This document shows positions 6,736-13,142 of a stretch of 16,884 nt of DNA, in pieces. The notes beneath the pieces are model-generated. The model worked only from the letters and a program-made list of their open reading frames with translations. It searched no databases and had not been told where the DNA came from. Position 1 is the stretch's first letter. The number at the start of each line of letters is the position of its first letter. This DNA is from Vermiphilus sp. (GTDB lineage: Bacteria; Ratteibacteria; UBA8468; B48-G9; JAFGKM01): contig DYKC01000005.1 of NCBI GenBank assembly GCA_020722825.1, forward strand, positions 1 to 16,884, given 5' to 3'. Both the position numbers and the translations under genes were made by a program.

Positions 6736-6781
6736 ACCCGGCAAAAAGACTCGCGACGGCAGAAATCGTCGGTTCAGGGGT
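6736..6781 (+). promoter_or_regulatory. Structured infC leader
   Basis: CGACG at 6754-6758 pairs with CGTCG at 6767-6771 around an 8 nt loop, and ACCC at 6736-6739 could close it with GGGT at 6778-6781, right before the SD. In other bacteria this operon is controlled by L20 binding its own mRNA, in the infC leader of Bacillus or within the operon in E. coli. I cannot show that this leader is an L20 site. Confidence 0.3.
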
Positions 6782-6795
6782 AAAGGAGGAAGTGT

Positions 6796-7332
6796 ATCGT
6801 TTACCAGGACATAAGGTACCAGAATCACAGAAGCAGGTACAGATTTAATTTTCAGATACGAGCTCCACAGGTTCGCCTGATAGGAAACAAAGGAGAGCAG
6901 TATGGAGTTGTGGACAAGGAGGACGCTCTGCAAAAAGCCAGAGAATACAACCTTGATCTGGTAGAAATAGTTCCCAACACCTCTCCACCTGTATGTCGTA
7001 TAATGGACTTACAGAAGTTCCTTTATGAACAGAAGAAAAAAGAAAAAGAAAGAAAAAAGAAGCAAAAATCTACACAAATCAAGGAAATCCGGTTTACACC
7101 AGAAACGAGCGAGCATGACTATAAGTTCAAGAAACAACACATTGAGGACTTCCTAAAAGAAGGACACAGAGTAAAAGTAACAATTTTTTACAAAGGGCGG
7201 GAGATTCTTCACAAAGAAAGAGGTTACCAGTTTTTAGAAAAACTGATAAAAGAACTGGCAGTTACCGGGAAAATTGAACGTCCCCCGAGAATGGAGGGAC
7301 CAAGACTGAGCGTAACATTTATCCCAATATAG
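6796..7332 (+). CDS. infC: Translation initiation factor IF-3, probable AUC start codon
   Basis: Binds the 30S subunit, blocks premature joining of 50S and proofreads the start codon and initiator tRNA. The frame is open from the TAA at 6781 and already encodes the conserved N-domain motif at residues 16-30 (FNFQIRAPQVRLIG), then LDLVEIVPN (53-61) and PPVCRIMD (64-71), a lysine-rich linker, and the C-domain. There is no in-frame ATG, GTG or TTG until GTG 6910, which would delete about 38 residues including that motif. AUC at 6796 lies six bases after AGGAGG (6784-6789) and gives 178 residues, the family's normal length. AUU or AUC starts are known for infC, AUU in E. coli and AUC in Myxococcus, where IF-3 discriminates against them and so autoregulates. 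The AUC start is inferred from frame, SD and homology. Confidence 0.92.
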   Translation: MVYQDIRYQNHRSRYRFNFQIRAPQVRLIGNKGEQYGVVDKEDALQKAREYNLDLVEIVPNTSPPVCRIMDLQKFLYEQKKKEKERKKKQKSTQIKEIRFTPETSEHDYKFKKQHIEDFLKEGHRVKVTIFYKGREILHKERGYQFLEKLIKELAVTGKIERPPRMEGPRLSVTFIPI

Positions 7333-7345
7333 GAAGGAATGGACA

Positions 7346-7546
7346 ATGCCTAAGTTAAAAACGAAGAAGTCGGTGGCAAAAAGGTTTAAGATCACAGGAA
7401 CAGGGAAGGTAATGCATTATGGATCCGGAGGTGGACATCTCCTCTCAAAAAAAGGTTCAAAAAGGAAACGGAGAATTAAAACCACTGCCGTATTAAAAAA
7501 CAAAGGGGACAGCAAGAGAGTTAAAAAACTGCTTCCTTACAGATAA
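7346..7546 (+). CDS. rpmI: 50S ribosomal protein L35 (bL35)
   Basis: Small basic protein of the large ribosomal subunit, 66 residues as usual for the family. It begins MPKLKTKKSVAKRFKITGTG, the typical L35 N-terminus, and carries the central GGHLLSKKGSKRKRRI stretch and the terminal KRVKKLLPYR. An AGGAAGGA SD lies shortly before the ATG. It is the second gene of the infC operon, 13 bp after infC and 48 bp before rplT, the standard order. Confidence 0.97.
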   Translation: MPKLKTKKSVAKRFKITGTGKVMHYGSGGGHLLSKKGSKRKRRIKTTAVLKNKGDSKRVKKLLPYR

Positions 7547-7594
7547 AACAAGCCAGAAGATATTTATAAAAAGTCCCCACAAGGAGAACAAACA

Positions 7595-7966
7595 ATGCCG
7601 AGAACACAAAATTCGCCTGCATCAAGACAGAGGCGAAAAAAGGTTCTTCAAAGAGCCAAAGGATATAGACAGGGAAGGTCCAAACTATACAGAAGGGCAA
7701 AAGAATTTTCTGAAAAGGGGCTGACCTATGCGTATAGAGACAGACGGACCAAAAAACGCACATTTAGAAACCTTTGGATTACCAGAATTGCAGCGGGGTG
7801 TGAAACCAACGGCATCTCTTATAACAGGTTTATCTATGGACTGAAGAAAGAAAAAATAGACCTTGACAGAAAAACGCTTGCAGATATAGCGTTTCATCAA
7901 CCAGGACAATTTTCGGCTCTTGTGGCCCAGATAAAAGGGGAAAAACGTCCTGATGAAAACTCTTAG
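7595..7966 (+). CDS. rplT: 50S ribosomal protein L20 (bL20)
   Basis: Binds 23S rRNA early in 50S assembly and in many bacteria represses its own operon by binding the mRNA. The 123-residue protein has the L20 features in order: a basic N-terminal extension, KGYRQGRSKLYRRAKE at about 22-37, RDRRTKKRTFRNLWITRI at about 48-65, and the globular part with GISYNRFIYGLKK and LDRKTLADIAFHQP. It is a few residues longer than the usual length near 118 because of the tail GEKRPDENS. An AAGGAG SD precedes the ATG. The last 14 bp overlap the start of the GGDEF gene, so the two are translated from one message. Confidence 0.97.
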   Translation: MPRTQNSPASRQRRKKVLQRAKGYRQGRSKLYRRAKEFSEKGLTYAYRDRRTKKRTFRNLWITRIAAGCETNGISYNRFIYGLKKEKIDLDRKTLADIAFHQPGQFSALVAQIKGEKRPDENS

Positions 7967-9152
7967 GAGTTTGATTTTTTGCCTGGCGGGCCTCTACATT
8001 TTCACCCTCTATTTCCTTTTCGCTATAGATAAAAATTTTTCTCACACCTTTTATTTTGTTTCGCTTTCCACTACTGTTTCTGTAATTATCGTTATTGATA
8101 TAATCTATTCATTTGTTGTATCAAACCAACTGGAGGCACTGCAGAGAGAAAAAGAAAAAACAAATCTCCTGCTTATGGACCTGCAAATGGAATCCATGCT
8201 TCTGAAAATGCTTACCGATATTATAGAGACATTCGGTGAAGAAATATCCCTTGATGAGGTTCTTGACAAGGTAACAGACTCTTTAAAAAAACTCTTTAAG
8301 AACGAGACAGTTGCCCTGCAATTGATGGGGGAAAATTTCAAGAGGTCTGTAACTGGCAAACCATTAGATCTGTCCGAGGAACTCCTTGAAAACACCGCAT
8401 TGAAACCGCATCCCATCCTTATTAATAACGTCTCGTCTTTCCCCCAATATAAAAATCTTGTCAAACAGGGGGTTACCTCTTTTATCATTTCCACCTTACA
8501 CTACAAGGGAGAGATAACAGGAATTATCGGTGTATTCTCCTTTGACAAACGACAATTCACCATAAGGGACCTGGACCTGTTAAGAATGGTTTCCGCACCA
8601 ACCTCCCTTCTTGTTGAAAATGCAGAACTTTTTGGGAAGACAAAAATGCTTTCCATAACGGATGGGCTTACCCAGATTTACAACAGGCGGCACTTTGAAA
8701 AAATCATGGAAGAAATCTTTGCTGACATGCAGATAAGCAAAAAAGATACAAAGATTTCTTTATGTATGAGTGATATAGACTATTTCAAACACTATAACGA
8801 TATCAACGGTCATCCTGCAGGAGATGCAGTACTCAGGAAGATTGCAGAAATTTTTAAAAGAAGCGTAAAAGGTGGAGATGTCGTCTGTAGATATGGTGGA
8901 GAAGAGTTCATCATTATTTTCCCTGATACAGCCAAAGAAAACGCTCTAAAACTCTGTGATGCTATAAGAAATCGCATAAAGAATTTCAAATTCCCCAATG
9001 AAGAGAACCAGCCAGATGGAGACCTGACGGTAAGTTTCGGCGTGGCAACCTATCCTGACGATGCCCTGACGCCTGATGAACTTGTAAAGAAGGCCGATGA
9101 TGCTCTGTACAAAGCAAAAAAATTAGGGAGAAACAGGGTTGTTATAGCATAA
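7953..9152 (+). CDS. Membrane-anchored GAF-GGDEF diguanylate cyclase
   Basis: Likely makes cyclic di-GMP from two GTP. The 399-residue protein has two membrane helices at about 4-24 and 33-56, a coiled coil at about 60-90, a GAF-like sensor domain at about 91-225, and a GGDEF domain at about 230-399. The active loop is GGEEF at 315-319 after the metal-binding DIDYFK at 274-279, with DGLTQIYNRRHF at 237-248, so catalysis should be intact. The product-inhibition site is KGGD at 306-309 rather than RxxD, with Lys for Arg. The ATG lies inside rplT in another frame, which implies co-transcription and coupling; SD-like GGGGA lies a little far upstream. The GAF ligand is unknown. The gene converges with the coiled-coil gene 13 bp away. 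Confidence 0.9.
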   Translation: MKTLRSLIFCLAGLYIFTLYFLFAIDKNFSHTFYFVSLSTTVSVIIVIDIIYSFVVSNQLEALQREKEKTNLLLMDLQMESMLLKMLTDIIETFGEEISLDEVLDKVTDSLKKLFKNETVALQLMGENFKRSVTGKPLDLSEELLENTALKPHPILINNVSSFPQYKNLVKQGVTSFIISTLHYKGEITGIIGVFSFDKRQFTIRDLDLLRMVSAPTSLLVENAELFGKTKMLSITDGLTQIYNRRHFEKIMEEIFADMQISKKDTKISLCMSDIDYFKHYNDINGHPAGDAVLRKIAEIFKRSVKGGDVVCRYGGEEFIIIFPDTAKENALKLCDAIRNRIKNFKFPNEENQPDGDLTVSFGVATYPDDALTPDELVKKADDALYKAKKLGRNRVVIA

Positions 9153-9166
9153 TACCTGAAGGGTAT
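9152..9166. terminator. Weak 5 bp hairpin between convergent genes
   Basis: ATACC at 9152-9156 and GGTAT at 9162-9166 can pair around a 5 nt loop in the 13 bp gap between the convergent GGDEF and coiled-coil genes. There is no T-run on either side, so termination by this element alone is doubtful. Confidence 0.25.
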
Positions 9167-9492
9167 CACTTGTGAAATACCTTCATCAGCAGTTCTTCCC
9201 ATACAGATTCTGCAACAACGTTTACCTTTGATTCGGATTCTTTTCGTATCTCTGCCATTTTTTGCGAGTATTGTTCTTTCAATTCGTTTATTCTGCTTTC
9301 AGTTTTTTTACCGCTGACTGTCCTGTATTTCTGAAGTTCTTCTGTAAGATTTTTTTCCCTGGAGTTTCTTAGCTCTTTTATCTTCTCATTCAGGGACTCT
9401 ATTATTCCCAAGGCTTTTTCTTCTGCAGATCTAATGATTTCGTCTGCTTTCTTCTCTGCTGCCTTTATCTCTTTTACCTTCTCCAGTACCAT
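9166..9492 (-). CDS. Small coiled-coil protein resembling A/V-type ATP synthase subunit H
   Basis: A 108-residue, highly charged, almost entirely helical protein. It has Ala/Glu/Lys-rich heptads (KAAEKKADEIIRSAEEKA near the start) and a short hydrophobic C-terminal helix (SVWEELLMKVF). That layout matches the stator H/G subunits of A/V-type ATPases, and more loosely F-type b subunits, but coiled coils look alike, so the assignment is tentative. I place the start at ATG 9492 because AAGGA at 9504-9500 lies seven bases upstream; ATG codons at 9498 and 9519 are also in frame but poorly spaced or inside pyrC. The gene follows the pyrC stop closely and no other ATPase subunits lie downstream, where the opposite-strand GGDEF gene begins. 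Confidence 0.55.
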   Translation of the reverse strand: MVLEKVKEIKAAEKKADEIIRSAEEKALGIIESLNEKIKELRNSREKNLTEELQKYRTVSGKKTESRINELKEQYSQKMAEIRKESESKVNVVAESVWEELLMKVFHK

Positions 9493-9502
9493 ACTCATAT
9501 CC

Positions 9503-10774
9503 TTAACGTGAAAAAACAATCCTGCCTTTGTAGATGGTAGTCACTACCCTGCCTTTCATCTTTCTTCCTATAAAAGGCGAATTTTTGCTCTTTGAAAGAA
9601 TATCCTCCTTCCTGTAAACCCACTCAACGCCAGGGTCAAAAACTGTGATATCCGCCTGCCTGCCCTCCTTTACCACCCCCCTTTCTATCCCGAGAACCCT
9701 TGCGGGCCCGGAGGTAAACAAGAGAATAATCTGCTCCACCGTCAACCCCTTTGCTTGCATCTCCATTGCCAGCGAGAGTGCGGTTTCAAAACCTATGATA
9801 CCGAAAGGAGCGTTTTCAAACCCAGCCCCTTTCTCCTCCTCGCTGTGTGGAGCATGGTCCGTAACTATACAGTCTATCGTACCGTCTTTCAGCCCTTTAA
9901 TCAACGCCACGACATCCCTCTCTCTACGAAGAGGCGGCATCATCTTCGCGTTTGTGTTATATCCCTTCACGGCATCTTCAGTCAAACAAAGGTGGTGAAT
10001 AGCTACATCACAGGTGATGTTTTTGTTGATTTTTTTAGCCCTGCGTACCATCTCCAGAGATTCCTCCACAGATATATGAGTAAGATGCAACCTTCCACCG
10101 GTCAGGCGAGATAGAGCAATGTCCCTGTTTACCATAATGGACTCAGCCTGAGATGGAATTCCTCTCAGTCCCATCCTGGTGGAAAGTGCACCTTCATTCA
10201 TTACGCCATTTCTCGACAGGTTTTTATCTTCAGAATGAGAGATAACGGGCTTCTTAATCATCTTTGAATACTCAAGTGCCCTTCTCATTACAAGACTGTC
10301 CATAACACAGTCACCATCGTCAGAAAAACCAACAACACCTTCCTGCACCATTTCTCCATAAGGGGCTAATTCCTTGCCTTCCCTGTTTACCGTTATGGCT
10401 CCGATAGGCAAAACCTCGCATTCTGCATCCCTTGCCCTGTCAATTATAAACCTGACAGCAACCTTGCTATCAATAGGCGGGGTGGTATTCGGCATACAGC
10501 ATACCGTTGTAAAACCTCCGGAGACAGCCGAAAGACTGCCGGTGTATATGGTCTCTTCATCCTCTCTGCCGGGTTCCCTCAGGTGAGAATGTATGTCTAT
10601 CAGACCGGGGAAAACATACATCCCTTTTGCATCTATGATTTTTGCATCTTTTGCATTGATGTTCTTAGAAATGCGTGAGACTGTTTCATTTTCTATCAAA
10701 ATGTCACATCTACCTTCTGCTGAAGTATTGGAAGGATTTATAAGATGTCCGTTCTTTATTAAAATTTTCATCAT
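9503..10774 (-). CDS. pyrC: Dihydroorotase (class I)
   Basis: Third step of pyrimidine synthesis, the reversible cyclisation of carbamoyl-aspartate to dihydroorotate in the cytoplasm. The 423-residue amidohydrolase has the metal-binding HxH in DIHSHLREPG (His62, His64), VCCMPNT at 91-97, Asp152/Asp153 in GFSDDGD, His180 in ISHSED, HLTH at 230-233, and the catalytic Asp306 in TDHAPHS. LREPG and TDHAPH separate dihydroorotases from hydantoinases. pyrB is not adjacent. The ORF opens with two consecutive ATG codons (10774 and 10771) with no SD; a TATAAT box ends only 3 bp upstream, so the mRNA is probably leaderless and may begin at the second ATG. The coiled-coil gene follows immediately. Confidence 0.95.
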   Translation of the reverse strand: MMKILIKNGHLINPSNTSAEGRCDILIENETVSRISKNINAKDAKIIDAKGMYVFPGLIDIHSHLREPGREDEETIYTGSLSAVSGGFTTVCCMPNTTPPIDSKVAVRFIIDRARDAECEVLPIGAITVNREGKELAPYGEMVQEGVVGFSDDGDCVMDSLVMRRALEYSKMIKKPVISHSEDKNLSRNGVMNEGALSTRMGLRGIPSQAESIMVNRDIALSRLTGGRLHLTHISVEESLEMVRRAKKINKNITCDVAIHHLCLTEDAVKGYNTNAKMMPPLRRERDVVALIKGLKDGTIDCIVTDHAPHSEEEKGAGFENAPFGIIGFETALSLAMEMQAKGLTVEQIILLFTSGPARVLGIERGVVKEGRQADITVFDPGVEWVYRKEDILSKSKNSPFIGRKMKGRVVTTIYKGRIVFSR

Positions 10775-10777
10775 CTA

Positions 10778-10806
10778 ATTATAACCCACCACAGACCCTT
10801 CGTCAA
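10778..10806 (-). promoter_or_regulatory. Near-perfect promoter driving a probably leaderless pyrC mRNA
   Basis: On the minus strand TTGACG (5 of 6) at 10806-10801, a 17 bp spacer, and exact TATAAT at 10783-10778. Normal -10 to +1 spacing puts the start site at about 10771, the A of the second pyrC ATG. No SD is present between box and gene. Confidence 0.75.
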
Positions 10807-10830
10807 CCGGCAAATCCCTCCTCTGAAATT

Positions 10831-10855
10831 CTATAGAAAAGAAAACAGTTTCTGT
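10831..10855 (-). terminator. Weak candidate terminator after folC
   Basis: On the minus strand, 20 bp past the folC stop, ACAG and CTGT (10855-10852 and 10848-10845) form a 4 bp stem with a 3 nt loop followed by a T-rich tract to about 10831. The stem is short, but the position just upstream of the pyrC promoter would separate the two transcription units. Confidence 0.25.
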
Positions 10856-10874
10856 GCGAGTACGAAAGGTCAGC

Positions 10875-12161
10875 CTATTGCATCAGAGAAAGAATGTCTC
10901 CGCAAAGATAGAGGGACCCGCAGATACACCAGTTTCTATTCGTATTGAGAACATATTTTAATGCGGCGGCAGGTTCAGGGATAACAGTCACATTAATCTT
11001 GTATTTGCTTCTTACAAAATCTGCCAGTATTTCAGGGTCAACAGCCCTGTTCGTACCCGGTCTGGTAAAAACTATCTCATCTGTATTGTTATTCCTATGC
11101 AGGAGTATCTTTAGCATCCTGTTCCAGTTCTTATCTTTCAAGATGCCTGTTAAAAAGGAAAACCTTGTCTCCGGGAAAACCTCCCTAATGGTACCGTGAA
11201 GGGCCCTTATACCATCAGGATTATGTGCTCCATCAATGACTATAACAGGGTCCTTTTTAATTAGGTGGAACCTGCACGGCCAAACCACCGTTGCCATCCC
11301 CTTATAAAGTACTTCCTCTTTGACAGGGAAACCTGCCTTTTCCATCATTCTGACAGACTGGACTACGAGAGCCATATTTTCCATCTGATGTCTGCCCACA
11401 AGAGGCGTTTCCATTGACAAAAAACGCTCTTGTCCCGCGTAAAAGTTGAAGACCTGCCTGCTGGCTGAAAATGCTGTTCTCCTGACAATAAAATCCTTTC
11501 CGTATTTGTAGATATTTGCCTTTTTCTCCCTTGCCCTGTTTTGTATAACCCGCATCGCATCATCTTTTTGCATAGCGGAAATTACAGTACTGCCCTGTTT
11601 AATAATACCCGCTTTTTCGTTTGCAATCTCATGGTAGGTTTTCCCGAGAAACTGCATATGCTCCAGTCCTATCTTGGTGATGATCTCCAGAGATGCAGGA
11701 AGAACGTTCGTGGCATCAAACCTGCCTCCCATCCCCACCTCGCATACAACTACATCTGCCTTCATATCGGCAAAAAAAGAAAAAGCGATTACCGTAAGCG
11801 TTTCAAAAAAGGTGGGGTATAAATGGTAAGGCTGTGAACCGAGAATTTCCTGCAGTTGTCTTATCTTCAGCACCAACTGTTTCTTATTGATAGGCTTCTC
11901 GTTAAACATAACCCTTTCGCCGATGTATACAAGATGAGGGCTGGTATAAAGCCCTGTGCGGTAGCCTGCAAGAGTAAGTATATGGGCAAGGGTCTTTGCA
12001 ACAGAGCCCTTGCCGTTTGTCCCTGCTACAAGAACCGAGTAATACCCCCTGTGTGGATTACCGAATGCCTCAAGCAGATTTCTGGTTTTGTCCAGACCTA
12101 ATTTAATCCCAAAGTCCGTAAGCCTCTGCAGAAATTTAATCTCAGGGAGAAGAGATTTCAT
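10875..12161 (-). CDS. folC: Folylpolyglutamate synthase / dihydrofolate synthase
   Basis: ATP-dependent Mur-ligase-type enzyme that adds glutamate to dihydropteroate and/or tetrahydrofolates. The 428-residue protein shows the P-loop AGTNGKGSV at 46-54, YTSPHL at 72-77, EVGMGGRFDATN at 141-152, and EIANEKAGI at 178-186 with the Lys expected to be carbamylated. The C-terminal domain has VIDGAHNPDGIRAL, the FolC marker that separates it from Mur ligases. Length is normal. The ATG overlaps the last bases of accD (4 nt), so translation is coupled; accD-folC adjacency is common in bacteria. No SD is needed or seen. Whether it has one or both activities cannot be read from the sequence. Confidence 0.95.
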   Translation of the reverse strand: MKSLLPEIKFLQRLTDFGIKLGLDKTRNLLEAFGNPHRGYYSVLVAGTNGKGSVAKTLAHILTLAGYRTGLYTSPHLVYIGERVMFNEKPINKKQLVLKIRQLQEILGSQPYHLYPTFFETLTVIAFSFFADMKADVVVCEVGMGGRFDATNVLPASLEIITKIGLEHMQFLGKTYHEIANEKAGIIKQGSTVISAMQKDDAMRVIQNRAREKKANIYKYGKDFIVRRTAFSASRQVFNFYAGQERFLSMETPLVGRHQMENMALVVQSVRMMEKAGFPVKEEVLYKGMATVVWPCRFHLIKKDPVIVIDGAHNPDGIRALHGTIREVFPETRFSFLTGILKDKNWNRMLKILLHRNNNTDEIVFTRPGTNRAVDPEILADFVRSKYKINVTVIPEPAAALKYVLNTNRNWCICGSLYLCGDILSLMQ

Positions 12162-13000
12162 AGGAGGATAATTCTGAGTATTTTCTGGATAGTTTCCTTC
12201 AGTTCCTGCCGTTCTGCAATAATATCTACCATTCCGTGCTTATATAGAAACTCTGTTCTCTGGAATCCGGGAGGCAGTTTCTGTCTTATTGTTTGTTCAA
12301 TTACCCTAGGTCCTGCGAATCCGACTAATGCCCTAGGCTCAGCAATTGTTATGTCTCCAAGAGATGCAAAACTCGCCGCAATGCCACCCATCGTAGGGTC
12401 TGTCAGCACCGACAGATACAAAAGGCCTGCTTTTTTCATTTTCCCGATAGCAGCAGAGGTCTTTGCCATCTGCATAAGGGAGATTATACCTTCATACATC
12501 CTTGCACCACCGCCTCCTCCTGATACACATATAACAGGCATCTTTTTTTCAACAGCATACTCAACGGCTCTTGTGAATTTTTCCCCGACTACCGAACCCA
12601 TGCTGCCCATAATAAAACCTGCATCTATAATAGCGATAACGCACGGAATTCCGCCAATTTTACACTCACCTGTGACAATCGCCTCTTTAAGCCCGGTTTT
12701 GTGAATCGCCTCTTTCAGTTTTTCGGGATATGCCTTCACTGCTGTAAAGCCGAGTGGGTCAACTGACATCAAAGAATCCCATTTCTCTTTAAAAGAATCT
12801 GCATCCGCCAGCATTTTTATCCTGTCAAATGCCGTCATCCTATAGTAGTGTTGACAGTACGGACACACCTTCAGATTTTCTTCCCATTTCTTTTTATAGA
12901 TGAGCTTTCCGCAATTTTCACACTTAAGCCACAGGTCTTTCTTTATTTCTGGTTTTTCTTTCGGCTCAACCTTGATATATCTTTTCCGTCTGAATAACAT
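12158..13000 (-). CDS. accD: Acetyl-CoA carboxylase carboxyltransferase subunit beta
   Basis: With AccA it transfers the carboxyl group from biotin-BCCP to acetyl-CoA, making malonyl-CoA for fatty acid synthesis. The 280-residue protein has the N-terminal zinc finger of two Cys pairs (Cys27/Cys30 and Cys46/Cys49), the crotonase-fold core with GSMGSVVGEKF at about 132-142, and the SLMQMAKTSAA helix. The oxyanion-loop region reads SGGGGGARM, which has one residue more than the E. coli SASGGARM wording and is unusually glycine-rich. The start is supported by GGAG five bases before the ATG and AAGGAG further up. accA is not adjacent, so the partner must be encoded elsewhere. Confidence 0.96.
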   Translation of the reverse strand: MLFRRKRYIKVEPKEKPEIKKDLWLKCENCGKLIYKKKWEENLKVCPYCQHYYRMTAFDRIKMLADADSFKEKWDSLMSVDPLGFTAVKAYPEKLKEAIHKTGLKEAIVTGECKIGGIPCVIAIIDAGFIMGSMGSVVGEKFTRAVEYAVEKKMPVICVSGGGGGARMYEGIISLMQMAKTSAAIGKMKKAGLLYLSVLTDPTMGGIAASFASLGDITIAEPRALVGFAGPRVIEQTIRQKLPPGFQRTEFLYKHGMVDIIAERQELKETIQKILRIILL

Positions 13001-13142
13001 CTTTACTCCGAACTCCTTAAAGACTGGCTTAGCAATTCGGGTTTAGGGATTCGGAAATGTCTTTCCCTGATTTTCTCTTTCCCGAACCTCCAATGCCGAC
13101 TCACGAACCCCAGTTTCTAACTGTGAGAAGTTATGGTTTTAC
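13001..13142 (-). other. dapA-accD spacer with degenerate repeats and a bulged hairpin
   Basis: This 142 bp gap contains ATTCGG twice at 14 bp spacing (about 13035 and 13049) and related CCGAAYC-type words on the other strand (about 13082 and 13105), giving a degenerate, partly self-complementary tract. Near the dapA end CAGTT/AACTG (13111-13115 with 13119-13123) is extended by CTCA/TGAG across a 7 nt bulge. No T-tract or confident promoter is visible. Confidence 0.3.

Noticed and set aside
6792..6848. GTG at 6792 as the infC start or as an upstream leader peptide
   Set aside because: It is in a different frame from IF-3 and terminates after 18 codons at TAA 6846. AUC 6796 fits the SD spacing and the conserved protein better; a leader peptide cannot be excluded but has no other support.
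6910..7332. IF-3 starting at GTG 6910
   Set aside because: It would remove the conserved N-domain motif encoded just upstream in the same open frame and has no appropriately placed SD.
9493..9519. Longer start for the coiled-coil gene at 9519
   Set aside because: It overlaps the pyrC end and has no SD; AAGGA is correctly spaced only for ATG 9492.
9645..10114. Plus-strand open frames opposite pyrC, and similar ones opposite proC, accD, dapA, dnaN and dnaA
   Set aside because: They are antisense to well-conserved genes, lack SD sites and family-like sequence, and overlap in ways expected of shadow frames.
10818..10824. SD-like GAGGAGG on the minus strand upstream of pyrC
   Set aside because: No open reading frame follows it, and it lies upstream of the predicted pyrC promoter, so it would not be in that mRNA.
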